From Sporomusaceae bacterium (GTDB lineage: Bacteria > Bacillota > Negativicutes > UBA1444), in contig JAHDPL010000024.1 of assembly GCA_018434355.1 (NCBI GenBank), positions 1-64,000 on the forward strand: a stretch of DNA of 64,000 nucleotides. Direction: 5' to 3'. The position numbers and the translations under genes are program-made. Positions within the stretch are counted from its first letter, which is position 1. The number at the start of each line of letters is the position of its first letter. The notes under the pieces are model-generated. The model saw nothing but the letters and a program-made list of their open reading frames with translations. It did no database searches and was not told where the DNA came from. This document shows positions 28,332-36,277 of the stretch, piece after piece.

Positions 28332-28925
28332 TTAGAATCGAGGTCCTTGGCCAGGGCCTTTTCCACTGCCCATTCCCGGCCCGCCATGTCCGGCAAAGCC
28401 TTTTTCAAAGCCGGCATCGATTCGTTTTTGCATCCACTCGATTTTCGCATCCGCTTGCGACTGAGTGATTTGACCGGCGCTTACCAAACGGGACAGGTTT
28501 TCTTTTTGAATGGCGAGACGTTGCTCAGCCATCTTTTTCAGGTCGGCTTTCTGTTCATCGGTGAGCGGCGCATTCAGCCTGGCACCGGGGGCAACCAGGT
28601 TGTTTTTCATCCGGAAGGAATGCGAGCTTTGCATTGTTTGCAGTTTTGCATCGGCTTGTTCTTGGGTCAAATAACCGGTTTTCACCATCAGTTGAATCCG
28701 CTCTTTTTTTAGCTGGAAGTTTTTATCCTGCAAAGCTTTCCATTCGGCTTGCTGCGCATCCGTCAACTGCTGGGCCTGGATTGCCATTGGGCCGGCCATG
28801 CCGGGTCCGCCCATGCCGCGCCCGCCTCCCATCATTCCCATGCCCATCGGAGAGGCCATGGTGACTCCAGCAACAGTCAGTGCCAATACGGCCACGCCGA
28901 CAATAATCATTGTTCTTTTGCTCAT
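28332..28925 (-). CDS. Secreted DUF2680 (Spy/CpxP-like) protein 1
   Basis: 197 aa from the ATG 9 nt after AAAGGAG (an ATG 6 nt earlier is too near the ribosome site). Signal peptide to about residue 25 (MIIVGVAVLALTVAGVTMASP), then a Gly/Met-rich stretch (MGMGMMGGGRGMGGPGMAGP), then alpha-helical repeats with LTDAQQ, LTQEQADAK, LTDEQKADLKK and ITQSQADAK, and a Gly-rich tail. The LTxxQ-like helices recall periplasmic Spy/CpxP chaperones, but that is analogy. A paralogue lies at 55.7 kb beside a two-component system and shares the same promoter box. The protein probably acts in the cell envelope; the function is not established. Confidence 0.87.
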   Translation of the reverse strand: MSKRTMIIVGVAVLALTVAGVTMASPMGMGMMGGGRGMGGPGMAGPMAIQAQQLTDAQQAEWKALQDKNFQLKKERIQLMVKTGYLTQEQADAKLQTMQSSHSFRMKNNLVAPGARLNAPLTDEQKADLKKMAEQRLAIQKENLSRLVSAGQITQSQADAKIEWMQKRIDAGFEKGFAGHGGPGMGSGKGPGQGPRF

Positions 28926-28974
28926 TTTCATCTGCTCCTTTCAACTTTGGCGGCTTATCCCGCCCTCAATTCAT

Positions 28975-29028
28975 ATTATAGAAGCAGATTATTACGAAAC
29001 GGTGTCAAATTTGTGACAACATTGTGAA
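28975..29028 (-). promoter_or_regulatory. Shared OmpR-type box plus -10 upstream of DUF2680-1
   Basis: On the minus strand: 17-bp box TTCACAATGTTGTCACA (29028-29012), a 31-nt spacer, then -10 TATAAT (28980-28975). The box is a direct repeat with 11-bp period (TTCACA / GTCACA), the usual form of OmpR/PhoB-family sites, and there is no good -35, as expected for an activated promoter. The same box and spacer occur at 56425-56478 and 57361-57414. Confidence 0.75.
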
Positions 29029-29135
29029 ATCGTTAACGCCCACTTGCAGGAGAATGACAAGTGACGCGGAATATAAATTATATATTTTGAAATTTTGATG
29101 GAGTCATTGGCATTGCGCAAGCCAGGGAGGGCAAA

Positions 29136-30185
29136 ATGAACACTTCGATTCGTCGCGTATCAGTGCGAAATTTAAAGCCGGACATGATTATCGCCAATGC
29201 CGTCCTGTCGGACCGCAATGCCTTGCTGGTGGCGGAACGAACCCGTCTGACCCAGCCGATTATTGATCGAATCATTGACAGCGGCGTGCCGTATGTCGAT
29301 ATCCTGATCATGCTGGAAACGGATTTTGCGGCATCGATGGCTGAAGAGCAGCGGAAGCTGATTACACAGCATGCGCAGATGACGAAAAAGATCAAGGACA
29401 GTTTTGATCGCATTCGCCTGACCAATTCGTTGCCACCGGATGAGTTCGTTGAAATTGCCACCGATATTTCCCGCACAATGGTGAATACGCCGAGTATCCT
29501 CACCACGCTGCAAAACGTCAAGGTGATGGACGATTATACCTATACTCACAGCGTCAATGTCGGGGTCTTGTCGGGACTGATCGGAAAATGGCTGAATGTG
29601 CCTGATGTGCCGCTGCTGATTTTAGCAGGCATGCTGCACGATGTCGGCAAAACCAAAATCCCGCTGGAAATCCTCAATAAGCCGTCACGCCTGACGCCGG
29701 AAGAACAGATGACGATGAACAAGCATGCCGAGTTCGGCTACTATTTGACAGAAAACAATGATGCCTATTCACCGCAGGTGCGGCAAGGCATTCTATATCA
29801 TCATGAACGCCTGGACGGAACCGGCTATCCGCTTGGTCTGAGTGAAAAGGAAATTCCTTATGTTGCCCGTATTATCGCAGTAGCCGATATGTTTGACGCC
29901 ATGACTTCGGAGCGGGTATATCGCAGTGCATTGACGCCGTTTGATGTCTTGGAGCAGATCTTTGGCGAGATGTTTACCAAGCTGGATCCGAAAATTTGTT
30001 ATGTGTTCCGCCAGCGGATCAAGGAGTTGTTGGTCGGTAGCTCGGTGGTGCTGAGCAACGGTAGCAATGCCCGGGTAGTGTTCATTGATGGCGACGACCA
30101 CTTCAAACCGGTGTTGCAGGATGATTTTGGCCGCTGCTTTACCCCGGAGTCGACACACTTGCGGATTTCTGAATTTACCTATTGA
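29136..30185 (+). CDS. HD-GYP domain c-di-GMP phosphodiesterase
   Basis: 349 aa, soluble. N-terminal region of about 130 residues (starts VSVRNLKPDMIIANAVLSDRNALLVAE, the common N-domain of stand-alone HD-GYP proteins), then HD-GYP: THSVNVGVLSGLIGKWL, GMLHDVGKTKIP, YHHERLDGTGYPLGL and ADMFDAMTSERVYR. A C-terminal extension of about 60 residues (VVLSNGSNARVVFIDGDD) follows. ATG after AGGGAGG. It is the third HD-GYP gene within 5 kb; it diverges from DUF2680-1. Confidence 0.93.
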   Translation: MNTSIRRVSVRNLKPDMIIANAVLSDRNALLVAERTRLTQPIIDRIIDSGVPYVDILIMLETDFAASMAEEQRKLITQHAQMTKKIKDSFDRIRLTNSLPPDEFVEIATDISRTMVNTPSILTTLQNVKVMDDYTYTHSVNVGVLSGLIGKWLNVPDVPLLILAGMLHDVGKTKIPLEILNKPSRLTPEEQMTMNKHAEFGYYLTENNDAYSPQVRQGILYHHERLDGTGYPLGLSEKEIPYVARIIAVADMFDAMTSERVYRSALTPFDVLEQIFGEMFTKLDPKICYVFRQRIKELLVGSSVVLSNGSNARVVFIDGDDHFKPVLQDDFGRCFTPESTHLRISEFTY

Positions 30186-30205
30186 AATAATCTGTACGAA
30201 TTTTG

Positions 30206-30239
30206 ACAGGTCGACGTGATTTAGGTCGGCCTGTTTTTT
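30206..30239 (+). terminator. Intrinsic terminator after the HD-GYP gene
   Basis: Stem ACAGG-TC-GAC / GTC-GG-CCTGT with one internal mismatch, followed by six Ts. Confidence 0.75.
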
Positions 30240-30268
30240 GTTGCGTTAGGACGTTGAACCTAGAAAAA

Positions 30269-30334
30269 ATAGGACTGTTGACCGATAAAATAAGACTGTA
30301 AGCCGATGCGAACCTTCGCTGCAACATTTACAAT
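30269..30334 (+). promoter_or_regulatory. Bipartite element and -10 upstream of the TadG-like gene
   Basis: Two direct copies 21 bp apart: ATAGGACTGTTGACCGAT (30269-30286) and ATAAGACTGTAAGCCGAT (30290-30307), then 21 nt, then TACAAT (30329-30334). The same order and the same 21-nt gap recur before the flp pilin gene (49302-49368). The -35 position is weak, so an activator or alternative sigma factor is likely. Confidence 0.65.
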
Positions 30335-30354
30335 AATGATAGGAGGGGTGCAGT

Positions 30355-31278
30355 ATGAAAACGCTGAAGCAGATAATGCGTTGCCGCAAAGGCGCTGTCG
30401 TCGTGCTGATGGCCGCCGCCGTGGTCGGATTGACAGGTATGGCAGCCTTGGCAGTCGATGCCGGAATGTTGTACCTCAATAAATATCAGCTGGCCAACGC
30501 CGCAGATGCGGCAGCACTGGCAGGAGCGCAGGAACTACCGGGAAGGCCGAACGAAGCGGTATCCACGGCGTCAAGCATTGCTGCAGCCAACAGCAAGCCA
30601 GGCGGCACACCGGACAATATCCAGCCGGTTTTATCCAACAACAATACGGCGATCACCGTAACGATCGGCCGCAACGTTCCGCTCTATTTCGCCAAAGTGC
30701 TGGGCCTCGCATCTTCGCAGGTCACCGCTACGGCGACGGCGGAAGTCAAGACCTATACCGGCGGAACCAACGGCATCGTGCCGTTCGGCATCGTCAAACA
30801 GAACTTTGTCTTCGGTCAGACCTATAAGCTGAAACTGGGTGGCGGCGACGGCTACAACGGTAATTTCCAGGCGCTGGCCCTCGGCGGCAGTGGAGCAGCG
30901 ACCTACACCAACAACATTAAGTATGGCTACAAGGGAACGTTTAAAATCGGCGACTGGATTCTGACCGAGACCGGCAATATGTCCGGACCGACGGCTTCCG
31001 GCGTGTCCTACCGGATCGGCCTCGATCCGGCTTCGACCTTTGATAATGTGGCGGCCAATTCCAGCCGGATTATCATTGTGCCGGTACTGGAGTCGTTGTT
31101 GGTTGATGGTCGCAGCGACGTGCTGGTGGTTGGTTTTGCGGCGTTTTTCCTAGAAGGCAGCGGCGGGGGCGGCAACGATAGCTATGTGTATGGCAAGTTC
31201 CGTGAAATGGTGACACCGGGGGAATCGAGCAACGGGGTGCCTTACTACGGGTTGTCGGTAGTGACGCTAACCAAGTAA
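30355..31278 (+). CDS. TadG/TadE-like surface protein
   Basis: 307 aa. It starts MKTLKQIMRCRKGAVVVLMA and continues into one hydrophobic segment, then DAGMLYLNKYQLANAADAAALAGAQEL, the N-terminal pattern of TadG-like Flp-pilus assembly proteins (a cytoplasmic basic stretch, one membrane span, then the LxxAxDAAALAGA helix). The rest (about residues 90-307) is Gly/Thr/Asn-rich and looks exported and beta-rich; I recognise no catalytic domain. No other tad genes adjoin it, but an orphan flp pilin at 49.4 kb shares its upstream element. It ends at a strong terminator, so it is monocistronic. Confidence 0.8.
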   Translation: MKTLKQIMRCRKGAVVVLMAAAVVGLTGMAALAVDAGMLYLNKYQLANAADAAALAGAQELPGRPNEAVSTASSIAAANSKPGGTPDNIQPVLSNNNTAITVTIGRNVPLYFAKVLGLASSQVTATATAEVKTYTGGTNGIVPFGIVKQNFVFGQTYKLKLGGGDGYNGNFQALALGGSGAATYTNNIKYGYKGTFKIGDWILTETGNMSGPTASGVSYRIGLDPASTFDNVAANSSRIIIVPVLESLLVDGRSDVLVVGFAAFFLEGSGGGGNDSYVYGKFREMVTPGESSNGVPYYGLSVVTLTK

Positions 31279-31293
31279 GTTCAGTCATTTGGC

Positions 31294-31327
31294 GACGGGT
31301 TCGATTGAATCGAACTCGTCTTTTTTT
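31294..31327 (+). terminator. Intrinsic terminator after the TadG-like gene
   Basis: Stem GACGGGTTCGATT / AATCGAACTCGTC with a single mismatch and a minimal loop, followed by seven Ts. Confidence 0.88.
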
Positions 31328-31328
31328 A

Positions 31329-31371
31329 TGCACTTAATAATTATTATAAATTGTGTTAAAATTAAAGTGCA
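31329..31371. promoter_or_regulatory. AT-rich inverted repeat upstream of fabK-like gene
   Basis: TGCACTTAAT (31329-31338) and ATTAAAGTGCA (31361-31371) form an imperfect inverted repeat around an AT-rich centre that probably holds the promoter. It may be an operator for a fatty-acid regulator; no specific regulator is identified. Confidence 0.4.
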
Positions 31372-31447
31372 GGTGATAAAGCTTCAGCCCTGAAAAAAAG
31401 AAGTGCTCTGCGGTGGAAAAGCCAAGGGACGGAAAGAAGGACAAACG

Positions 31448-32389
31448 ATGAAAACAAGAATTACTGAACTATTGGGAATTAAGCTCCCGATTTTACAAGG
31501 TGCGATGGCCTGGGTATCGGAAGCGAACCTGACGGCGGCGGTATCGAACGCCGGCGGTGCAGGAGTGATTGCGACCGGCGGTCGCATGACCGAGTGGGTG
31601 CGTGACGAGATCCGCAAAACCAAGACGCTGACCGATAAGCCGTTTGGCGTGAATGTGATGTTGATGGCTCCGAACCGGGACGACATCGTAAAAGTGATCT
31701 GCGAGGAAAAAGTGGCGTTCGTGACGCTAGGGGCCGGCAACCCGGTTGTATATTTTGACGCGTTGCATCAGGCCGGCATCAAGGCGATACCGGTCGTCCC
31801 CAGCCTGAAACTTGCGAAGCGGGTGGAGGCGGCAGGAGCGGACGCTATCATCATCGAAGGGATGGAAGCAGGCGGTCATATCGGTTCGCTTACGACAATG
31901 GCCCTGTTGACCAATGTGATTCCGGAAGTCGATCTGCCGGTGATCGTTGCCGGCGGAATCGTCGATGGGCGCGGCATGGCGGCGGCTCTGTTGATGGGGG
32001 CGGATGGCGTGCAAATGGGGTCGCGTTTCTTGCTGACTAACGAATGCGGCCTGCACCCGAATGCGAAACAGCAGATTATTGCCGCTGCCGATACGGATTC
32101 GATTGCGACCGGAGTTTCTCGCGGTCATGCCGTGCGTGGCCTAAAAAACAGTTTCACCGAAAAATTCCTGGCGCTGGAAGTGCAGGGAGCGCCGCAAGCG
32201 GAACTGGACAGTCTGGCAACCGGCACCAACCGGTTGGCGGCAGTCGACGGCGATGTGGAAAACGGGCTGGTCCAGGTAGGGCAGAGCCTGATTCCGCTCA
32301 AGGCGATCAAACCGGTGCAGGCGGTGATTGATGAGATCATGACTGAAACCCGGCAAAAACTGCAGAATGCCGCGAAACTGCTTGATTGA
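31448..32389 (+). CDS. FabK-like enoyl-ACP reductase II / nitronate monooxygenase family
   Basis: 313 aa FMN-dependent TIM-barrel protein: ITELLGIKLPILQGAMAWVSEANLTAAVSNAGGAG at the N-terminus, GVNVMLM, IIIEGMEAGGHIG and VIVAGGIVDGRGMAAALLMGADGVQMGSRFL. Length and motifs fit FabK (last step of fatty acid elongation, NAD(P)H-dependent), though nitronate monooxygenases share the fold. The gene stands alone here, with no other fab genes beside it, so the assignment between the two is by resemblance only. ATG chosen after GAAGGA; an upstream ATG is not preceded by a ribosome site. Confidence 0.82.
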   Translation: MKTRITELLGIKLPILQGAMAWVSEANLTAAVSNAGGAGVIATGGRMTEWVRDEIRKTKTLTDKPFGVNVMLMAPNRDDIVKVICEEKVAFVTLGAGNPVVYFDALHQAGIKAIPVVPSLKLAKRVEAAGADAIIIEGMEAGGHIGSLTTMALLTNVIPEVDLPVIVAGGIVDGRGMAAALLMGADGVQMGSRFLLTNECGLHPNAKQQIIAAADTDSIATGVSRGHAVRGLKNSFTEKFLALEVQGAPQAELDSLATGTNRLAAVDGDVENGLVQVGQSLIPLKAIKPVQAVIDEIMTETRQKLQNAAKLLD

Positions 32390-32417
32390 GCGACCGAAAT
32401 CCAAATCAACATTGACT

Positions 32418-32450
32418 GAAACCGTGCTCTAGGGTGCGGTTTCTTTTTTT
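32418..32450 (+). terminator. Intrinsic terminator after the FabK-like gene
   Basis: GAAACCG / CGGTTTC stem followed by seven Ts. Confidence 0.82.
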
Positions 32451-32576
32451 CTTTGGCAGCTAGGCAATTGTTTTCAAAAAAATCCTTCAGTTAGCAGGAA
32501 TTTTAATTATGAAAGTTAAATAAATAACAAAATAGCAACGAACGCAGAATGACAACATGGCAAGGGAGTTGGATCA

Positions 32577-33335
32577 GTGCGCAAGATGGTTTTGAGCATA
32601 CTGCTACTGGGCGGGATTTTTTTTGTTTCCCAACAGGGGTCTCTGGAAAAGGTGTTGGCAAATGAACAGGTGAGTTCAGCGGTCGAATGGGTAAACACCT
32701 TGGGCAGAAAGCCGGAAGACCCCGCCTATCTGACATTGAACTATCGATTGAGGCGGTTGTACTTTACAATGACTGCGAACAGCAAGCAAAACCCGGTGGT
32801 ATTCTTTGGCGACAGTATCACGTTCGGCGCCGACTGGCAGCGGTTGTTCCCCGACACGCCGGTGGTCAATCGCGGCATCAGCGGCGACACGACGCTGGGC
32901 TTGCTAAACCGGCAGGCAGAAATCATCGAACTGAAACCGCGCCAGATTTTCTTGATGATCGGGACAAATGACCTGTGTTTCAACCGGACCCCGGACAAGG
33001 TGCTGGCCAACTATGACTTGATTTTGCAGCGGTTTCGTCGTGAATTGCCGGATACGCCGGTTTTTGTGCAGAGCATCCTGCCGTTCAACGACCAACTATT
33101 TCCGGCTAACGGGCTGCGCAAAAATAACAACATTCGCGAGCTGAACAAGGGGATCGTACTGCTGGCGCAAAAGCACGGCTACAAGTATCTTGACCTGACC
33201 GGTTCGTTCACCGGCCCTGATGGACGGCTGTTGCCCCAGTACACATATGACGGGCTTCATTTAAACGATGCGGCGTATTTGGTCTGGCAGAAGCAGATTG
33301 ACAGTTTTGTGGGCAAAGATACAGCGCGGCGCTAA
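32577..33335 (+). CDS. Secreted/anchored SGNH (GDSL) hydrolase
   Basis: 252 aa. GTG start, AAGGGAG 8 nt upstream. Hydrophobic N-terminus (MVLSILLLGGIFFVSQQG) as a signal peptide or anchor, then the four SGNH blocks: FFGDSIT (Ser nucleophile), RGISGDTT (Gly), IGTND (Asn) and DGLHLN (Asp/His). Members are esterases, often acting on acetylated or acylated cell-wall sugars and lysophospholipids; the substrate here is unknown. Flanked by terminators on both sides, so monocistronic. Confidence 0.9.
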   Translation: MRKMVLSILLLGGIFFVSQQGSLEKVLANEQVSSAVEWVNTLGRKPEDPAYLTLNYRLRRLYFTMTANSKQNPVVFFGDSITFGADWQRLFPDTPVVNRGISGDTTLGLLNRQAEIIELKPRQIFLMIGTNDLCFNRTPDKVLANYDLILQRFRRELPDTPVFVQSILPFNDQLFPANGLRKNNNIRELNKGIVLLAQKHGYKYLDLTGSFTGPDGRLLPQYTYDGLHLNDAAYLVWQKQIDSFVGKDTARR

Positions 33336-33338
33336 ATT

Positions 33339-33370
33339 AAGCCCTGCAGTTCAGACTGCAGGGCTTTTCA
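33339..33370 (+). terminator. Intrinsic terminator after the SGNH hydrolase gene
   Basis: Perfect 12-bp stem AAGCCCTGCAGT / ACTGCAGGGCTT with a TCAG loop and a short T-rich tail. Confidence 0.85.
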
Positions 33371-33481
33371 TTTTCGGCAGCGGCAGGAAATCCGGCAAAC
33401 AGGCAGAATATCTATTACTAATCAAATTGCTGGTCGATGTTTCACCGGCGAGAATAATCTCCGTGAAGGGGGACCGTATCC

Positions 33482-34026
33482 ATGCAGACCAACCTGCTCG
33501 AGTTACAGAAAATCCTGCAACAGCATGGGGTGCTGATCAGTTTTTCCGGTCGTTTTTCCCAGGAAATCATCGAAGAACTCGGTGATGCAGTGAAAAATAT
33601 CTGGAAACCGAGTCGATTTCCCAGACCGAGACCTACAATGTGTTTTCCGTATTTATCGAGCAGACGCAGAACATCAAGAACTATTGCGGGCAAAAGGCCA
33701 ACAGCCCTTATCTTGACCGGATCGCCAATTCCGGCATTGTGGCGATCGGCAAAACGGAGCAGGGCCACTATATATCGGCCGGCAACCTGATCGAAGCCGC
33801 CGATGCGCCGAAATTCGCCGCGCAGCTGGACGCGATCATCGCGATGGACAAACAGGAACTGAAGCAATATTACAAGCAGCAACTCAAGGCGGACGTCCCG
33901 CCCGGCTCGAACAGCGCCGGTCTTGGCTTGATCGACATGGCCCGCAAGGCCAGTCGGCCGCTTGAATACTCGATCATGAAACTGGATGGGGCCGTTTGCT
34001 TTTTTACCTTGAAAGCATGTGTCTAG
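33482..34026 (+). pseudogene. siaB: SiaB-like protein kinase, disrupted by a one-base frameshift
   Basis: The product is split between two frames. The first frame gives MQTNLLELQKILQQHGVLIS and FSGRFSQEIIEELGDAVKN up to about 33598. The continuation (LETESISQTETYNVFSVFIEQTQNIKNY, then a long SiaB-like C-terminus ending FFTLKACV) is in the -1 frame. One extra A in the AAAAA run at 33593-33597 would restore a single protein of about 181 residues reading VKKYLETES. SiaB-type proteins are kinases that phosphorylate the partner SiaC; siaC follows after 8 bp. The defect may be a real mutation, a phase-variable tract or an assembly error. No slippery heptamer typical of programmed shifts is seen. 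Confidence 0.82.
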
Positions 34027-34034
34027 GAGGAACG

Positions 34035-34430
34035 ATGGAAGCGTTAGTGATAGAACAGACAAAATCGACGCCGGAGATTCACTTCGACCCGGTAAACAAC
34101 CTGCTCAGCATCAAAGGGCAATCCTACCCGGAGAATTCGTTCAAGTTTTATGAACCGGTGTTCGCCTGGCTGGATGAGTACCTGGCTTCAGTGGAGACGC
34201 AGGTGACGGTGCGGATTTATTTTCACATGCCCTACATCAATACCAGCAGTTCCAAATGTCTGATGATGTTACTGGAAAGACTGGAAACTGCTCATCAAAA
34301 GGGGAAACAGGTCGGCGTGCTCTGGTATTATGACCCGGAAAATGAAACCGCGATGGAATGCGCCGAAGATTTCAAAGAAGATCTGACATTGCCGTTTGAA
34401 CTGCAGCCACTGGAAGACGTACGCGCATGA
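34035..34430 (+). CDS. siaC: SiaC-like phosphorylatable regulator (DUF1987)
   Basis: 131 aa. Contains the family pattern TPEIHFDPVNNLLSIKGQSYPENSFKFYEPV and YFHMPYINTSSSKCLMMLLE; the phosphorylated residue in Pseudomonas SiaC is a Thr in this region, matching INTSSSK. In the Pseudomonas aeruginosa model the unphosphorylated form binds and activates the SiaD diguanylate cyclase, SiaB phosphorylates it and SiaA dephosphorylates it. AGGAGG 7 nt before the ATG; overlaps the siaA-like gene by 4 nt. Confidence 0.87.
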   Translation: MEALVIEQTKSTPEIHFDPVNNLLSIKGQSYPENSFKFYEPVFAWLDEYLASVETQVTVRIYFHMPYINTSSSKCLMMLLERLETAHQKGKQVGVLWYYDPENETAMECAEDFKEDLTLPFELQPLEDVRA

Positions 34431-36277
34431 ATACGCGGGGGCTGATGTACGATAAGGGAACCATGAAGGTGATCGTGCTGGCCTGCGTGGTTATTGTCTT
34501 TTCGGTAGTACTCACCGGGGTCAGCAGTTACTTCATTACCCAAGGCGAAGTGCTGGAAAAATTGAAGACCCGTGATATGGTCCATATCATCTCCGCAATT
34601 GCATCCCGCATCGATGGACGTTTGGAACGGGCCAAAGAAGCGGCGCTGATGTTGGCGGAAGACCCTGCAGTCATTGAATGGGTCGCCGGCGGCGAACGCG
34701 ACGAAGCGCTGGGGCGGCATGTCAAGAACAAGATTACCAAGATGGCCTGGAACCATGATTACTCCAACGCGTTTGTCGTCAGTGCGGTGACCCGTCACTA
34801 CTGGGCCGAAGGCGGTCGCCTGATCGACGTTATGTCGGAGACCGACCCGGACGACAACTGGTTTTTTGAATCGCTCAAGGTCACCCAGCCGGTCGAGCTG
34901 AACATCGACTCCAACAAGGAACGTGGCGGCACGTTCGTGTTTGTTAATGCGTTGATGCGACAGCAGGACAAACCGCTAGCGGTGGTCGGAGTAGGGCTGA
35001 GCCTGCAGGAAATCGCCCAGGAGTTCCAGCGCTACAAAATCGGTGAAAAAAGTAATCTGTGGCTGGCTGACAGTCTGGGCAAAATCCATCTGGCGGAAGA
35101 TGTCGAACAGATCGGTCTGTACCTGAATGATTTCGTGCCGCCGGAGCTATCGGAGCGGATCGTGGCCGAGTCCGGCAATGTCGGCGCCAGGCCGAAGGTG
35201 CTGGAATATGTCAACCGGCAGGGCGAAACGATCGATTTGGTGTATCTGCCGATGAAATCGACCGACTGGAAACTGGTTTTCCAGATGCCGCGGACAGAAA
35301 GCATCGCGATTCTTAACAACATCCGTCTGCATACGATATTGGCAGGCGTGATTTCGTTGGTTGTCATCATCTTTATCTTTTACTTCATTTCGGCGCGCAT
35401 CGCCAACCCGCTGAAACGGGCAATCTTGCTTGGCCAGGAGCTGGAAAAACAAGTGGCGGCTCGCACGCTGGAACTGGAACAGAAGAACCAAAAAATCATG
35501 GATAGCATCGACTATGCACAGCGGCTGCAAGAGTCGATTTTGCCGGCCCGGTCTGATCTGGCTGCGATGTTTGCCGATTTCTTCGTCATCTGGCAGCCGA
35601 GGGACCAAGTCGGCGGCGATTTTTACTGGGCCAGACGGCTGGATGAAACCCGCGGCCTGATCGCGGTGATCGACTGCACCGGCCACGGCGTGCCGGGCGC
35701 ATTCATGACGATGGCGGTCAACTCGATCCTCGACCACATTACAGCCACGGTGCAGGATGACCCGGCGCGGATTTTGGCGGAGCTGAACCGGCGGGTCAAG
35801 GAAACTCTGCACCGCAGCGATCCTAAAGGCTTATCCGACGACGGCCTGGACATCGGACTGTGTTATCTGGAGCAAAATCGCCGTATCGTATTCGCCGGCG
35901 CCAAAATCTCGCTGTTTATCGGACGTGACGGCAAGATGCAGCTGATCCGCGGAACGAACAAGAGCCTGGGTTACCGTCGCTCCAGCTTGGAACTGAGCTT
36001 TGCCAACAACGAGTGGTTGGTCGAACCCGGCGACGTCTTTTACCTGACCAGCGACGGATTTATCGACCAGAACGGCGGTGAGCGCGATTACCCCTTCGGT
36101 CGCCAGCGATTCATGGCAACGCTTGGCGCTTTGCAGGGGCAATCGCTGGAAAGTCAGCAAAAGGACCTCTCACTGCGACTGCAGGAGTATATGGGGCAGG
36201 AGCTGCAACGCGACGATATCACGGTATTCGGCTTTGCATTTTTGCCGGGAGGAATTCAAGATGAACAAAACCAGTAG
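34427..36277 (+). CDS. siaA: SiaA-like membrane PP2C/SpoIIE phosphatase with Cache sensor
   Basis: 616 aa. Transmembrane helix at about residues 14-36, extracytoplasmic Cache-like sensor (about 45-295), second transmembrane helix (about 302-325), short HAMP-like and coiled-coil linker ending QKIMDSIDYAQRLQESILP, and a C-terminal SpoIIE/PP2C phosphatase domain (about 380-605) with metal-binding DQVGGDFYW, IDCTGHGVPGAFMTM and TSDGFIDQNGG. It would dephosphorylate SiaC in response to an external signal. It overlaps siaC by 4 nt and the cyclase gene by 17 nt. Confidence 0.9.
   Translation: MNTRGLMYDKGTMKVIVLACVVIVFSVVLTGVSSYFITQGEVLEKLKTRDMVHIISAIASRIDGRLERAKEAALMLAEDPAVIEWVAGGERDEALGRHVKNKITKMAWNHDYSNAFVVSAVTRHYWAEGGRLIDVMSETDPDDNWFFESLKVTQPVELNIDSNKERGGTFVFVNALMRQQDKPLAVVGVGLSLQEIAQEFQRYKIGEKSNLWLADSLGKIHLAEDVEQIGLYLNDFVPPELSERIVAESGNVGARPKVLEYVNRQGETIDLVYLPMKSTDWKLVFQMPRTESIAILNNIRLHTILAGVISLVVIIFIFYFISARIANPLKRAILLGQELEKQVAARTLELEQKNQKIMDSIDYAQRLQESILPARSDLAAMFADFFVIWQPRDQVGGDFYWARRLDETRGLIAVIDCTGHGVPGAFMTMAVNSILDHITATVQDDPARILAELNRRVKETLHRSDPKGLSDDGLDIGLCYLEQNRRIVFAGAKISLFIGRDGKMQLIRGTNKSLGYRRSSLELSFANNEWLVEPGDVFYLTSDGFIDQNGGERDYPFGRQRFMATLGALQGQSLESQQKDLSLRLQEYMGQELQRDDITVFGFAFLPGGIQDEQNQ

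Noticed and set aside
30186-30354. c-di-GMP riboswitch before the TadG-like gene
   Set aside because: Considered because of the many c-di-GMP genes, but the GEMM core sequence is not present; the signal there is the direct-repeat element.
33593-33600. Programmed -1 frameshift in siaB
   Set aside because: The site is GTG AAA AAT, not an X XXY YYZ slippery heptamer, and I found no clear downstream stimulatory hairpin; a simple one-base loss explains the data better.
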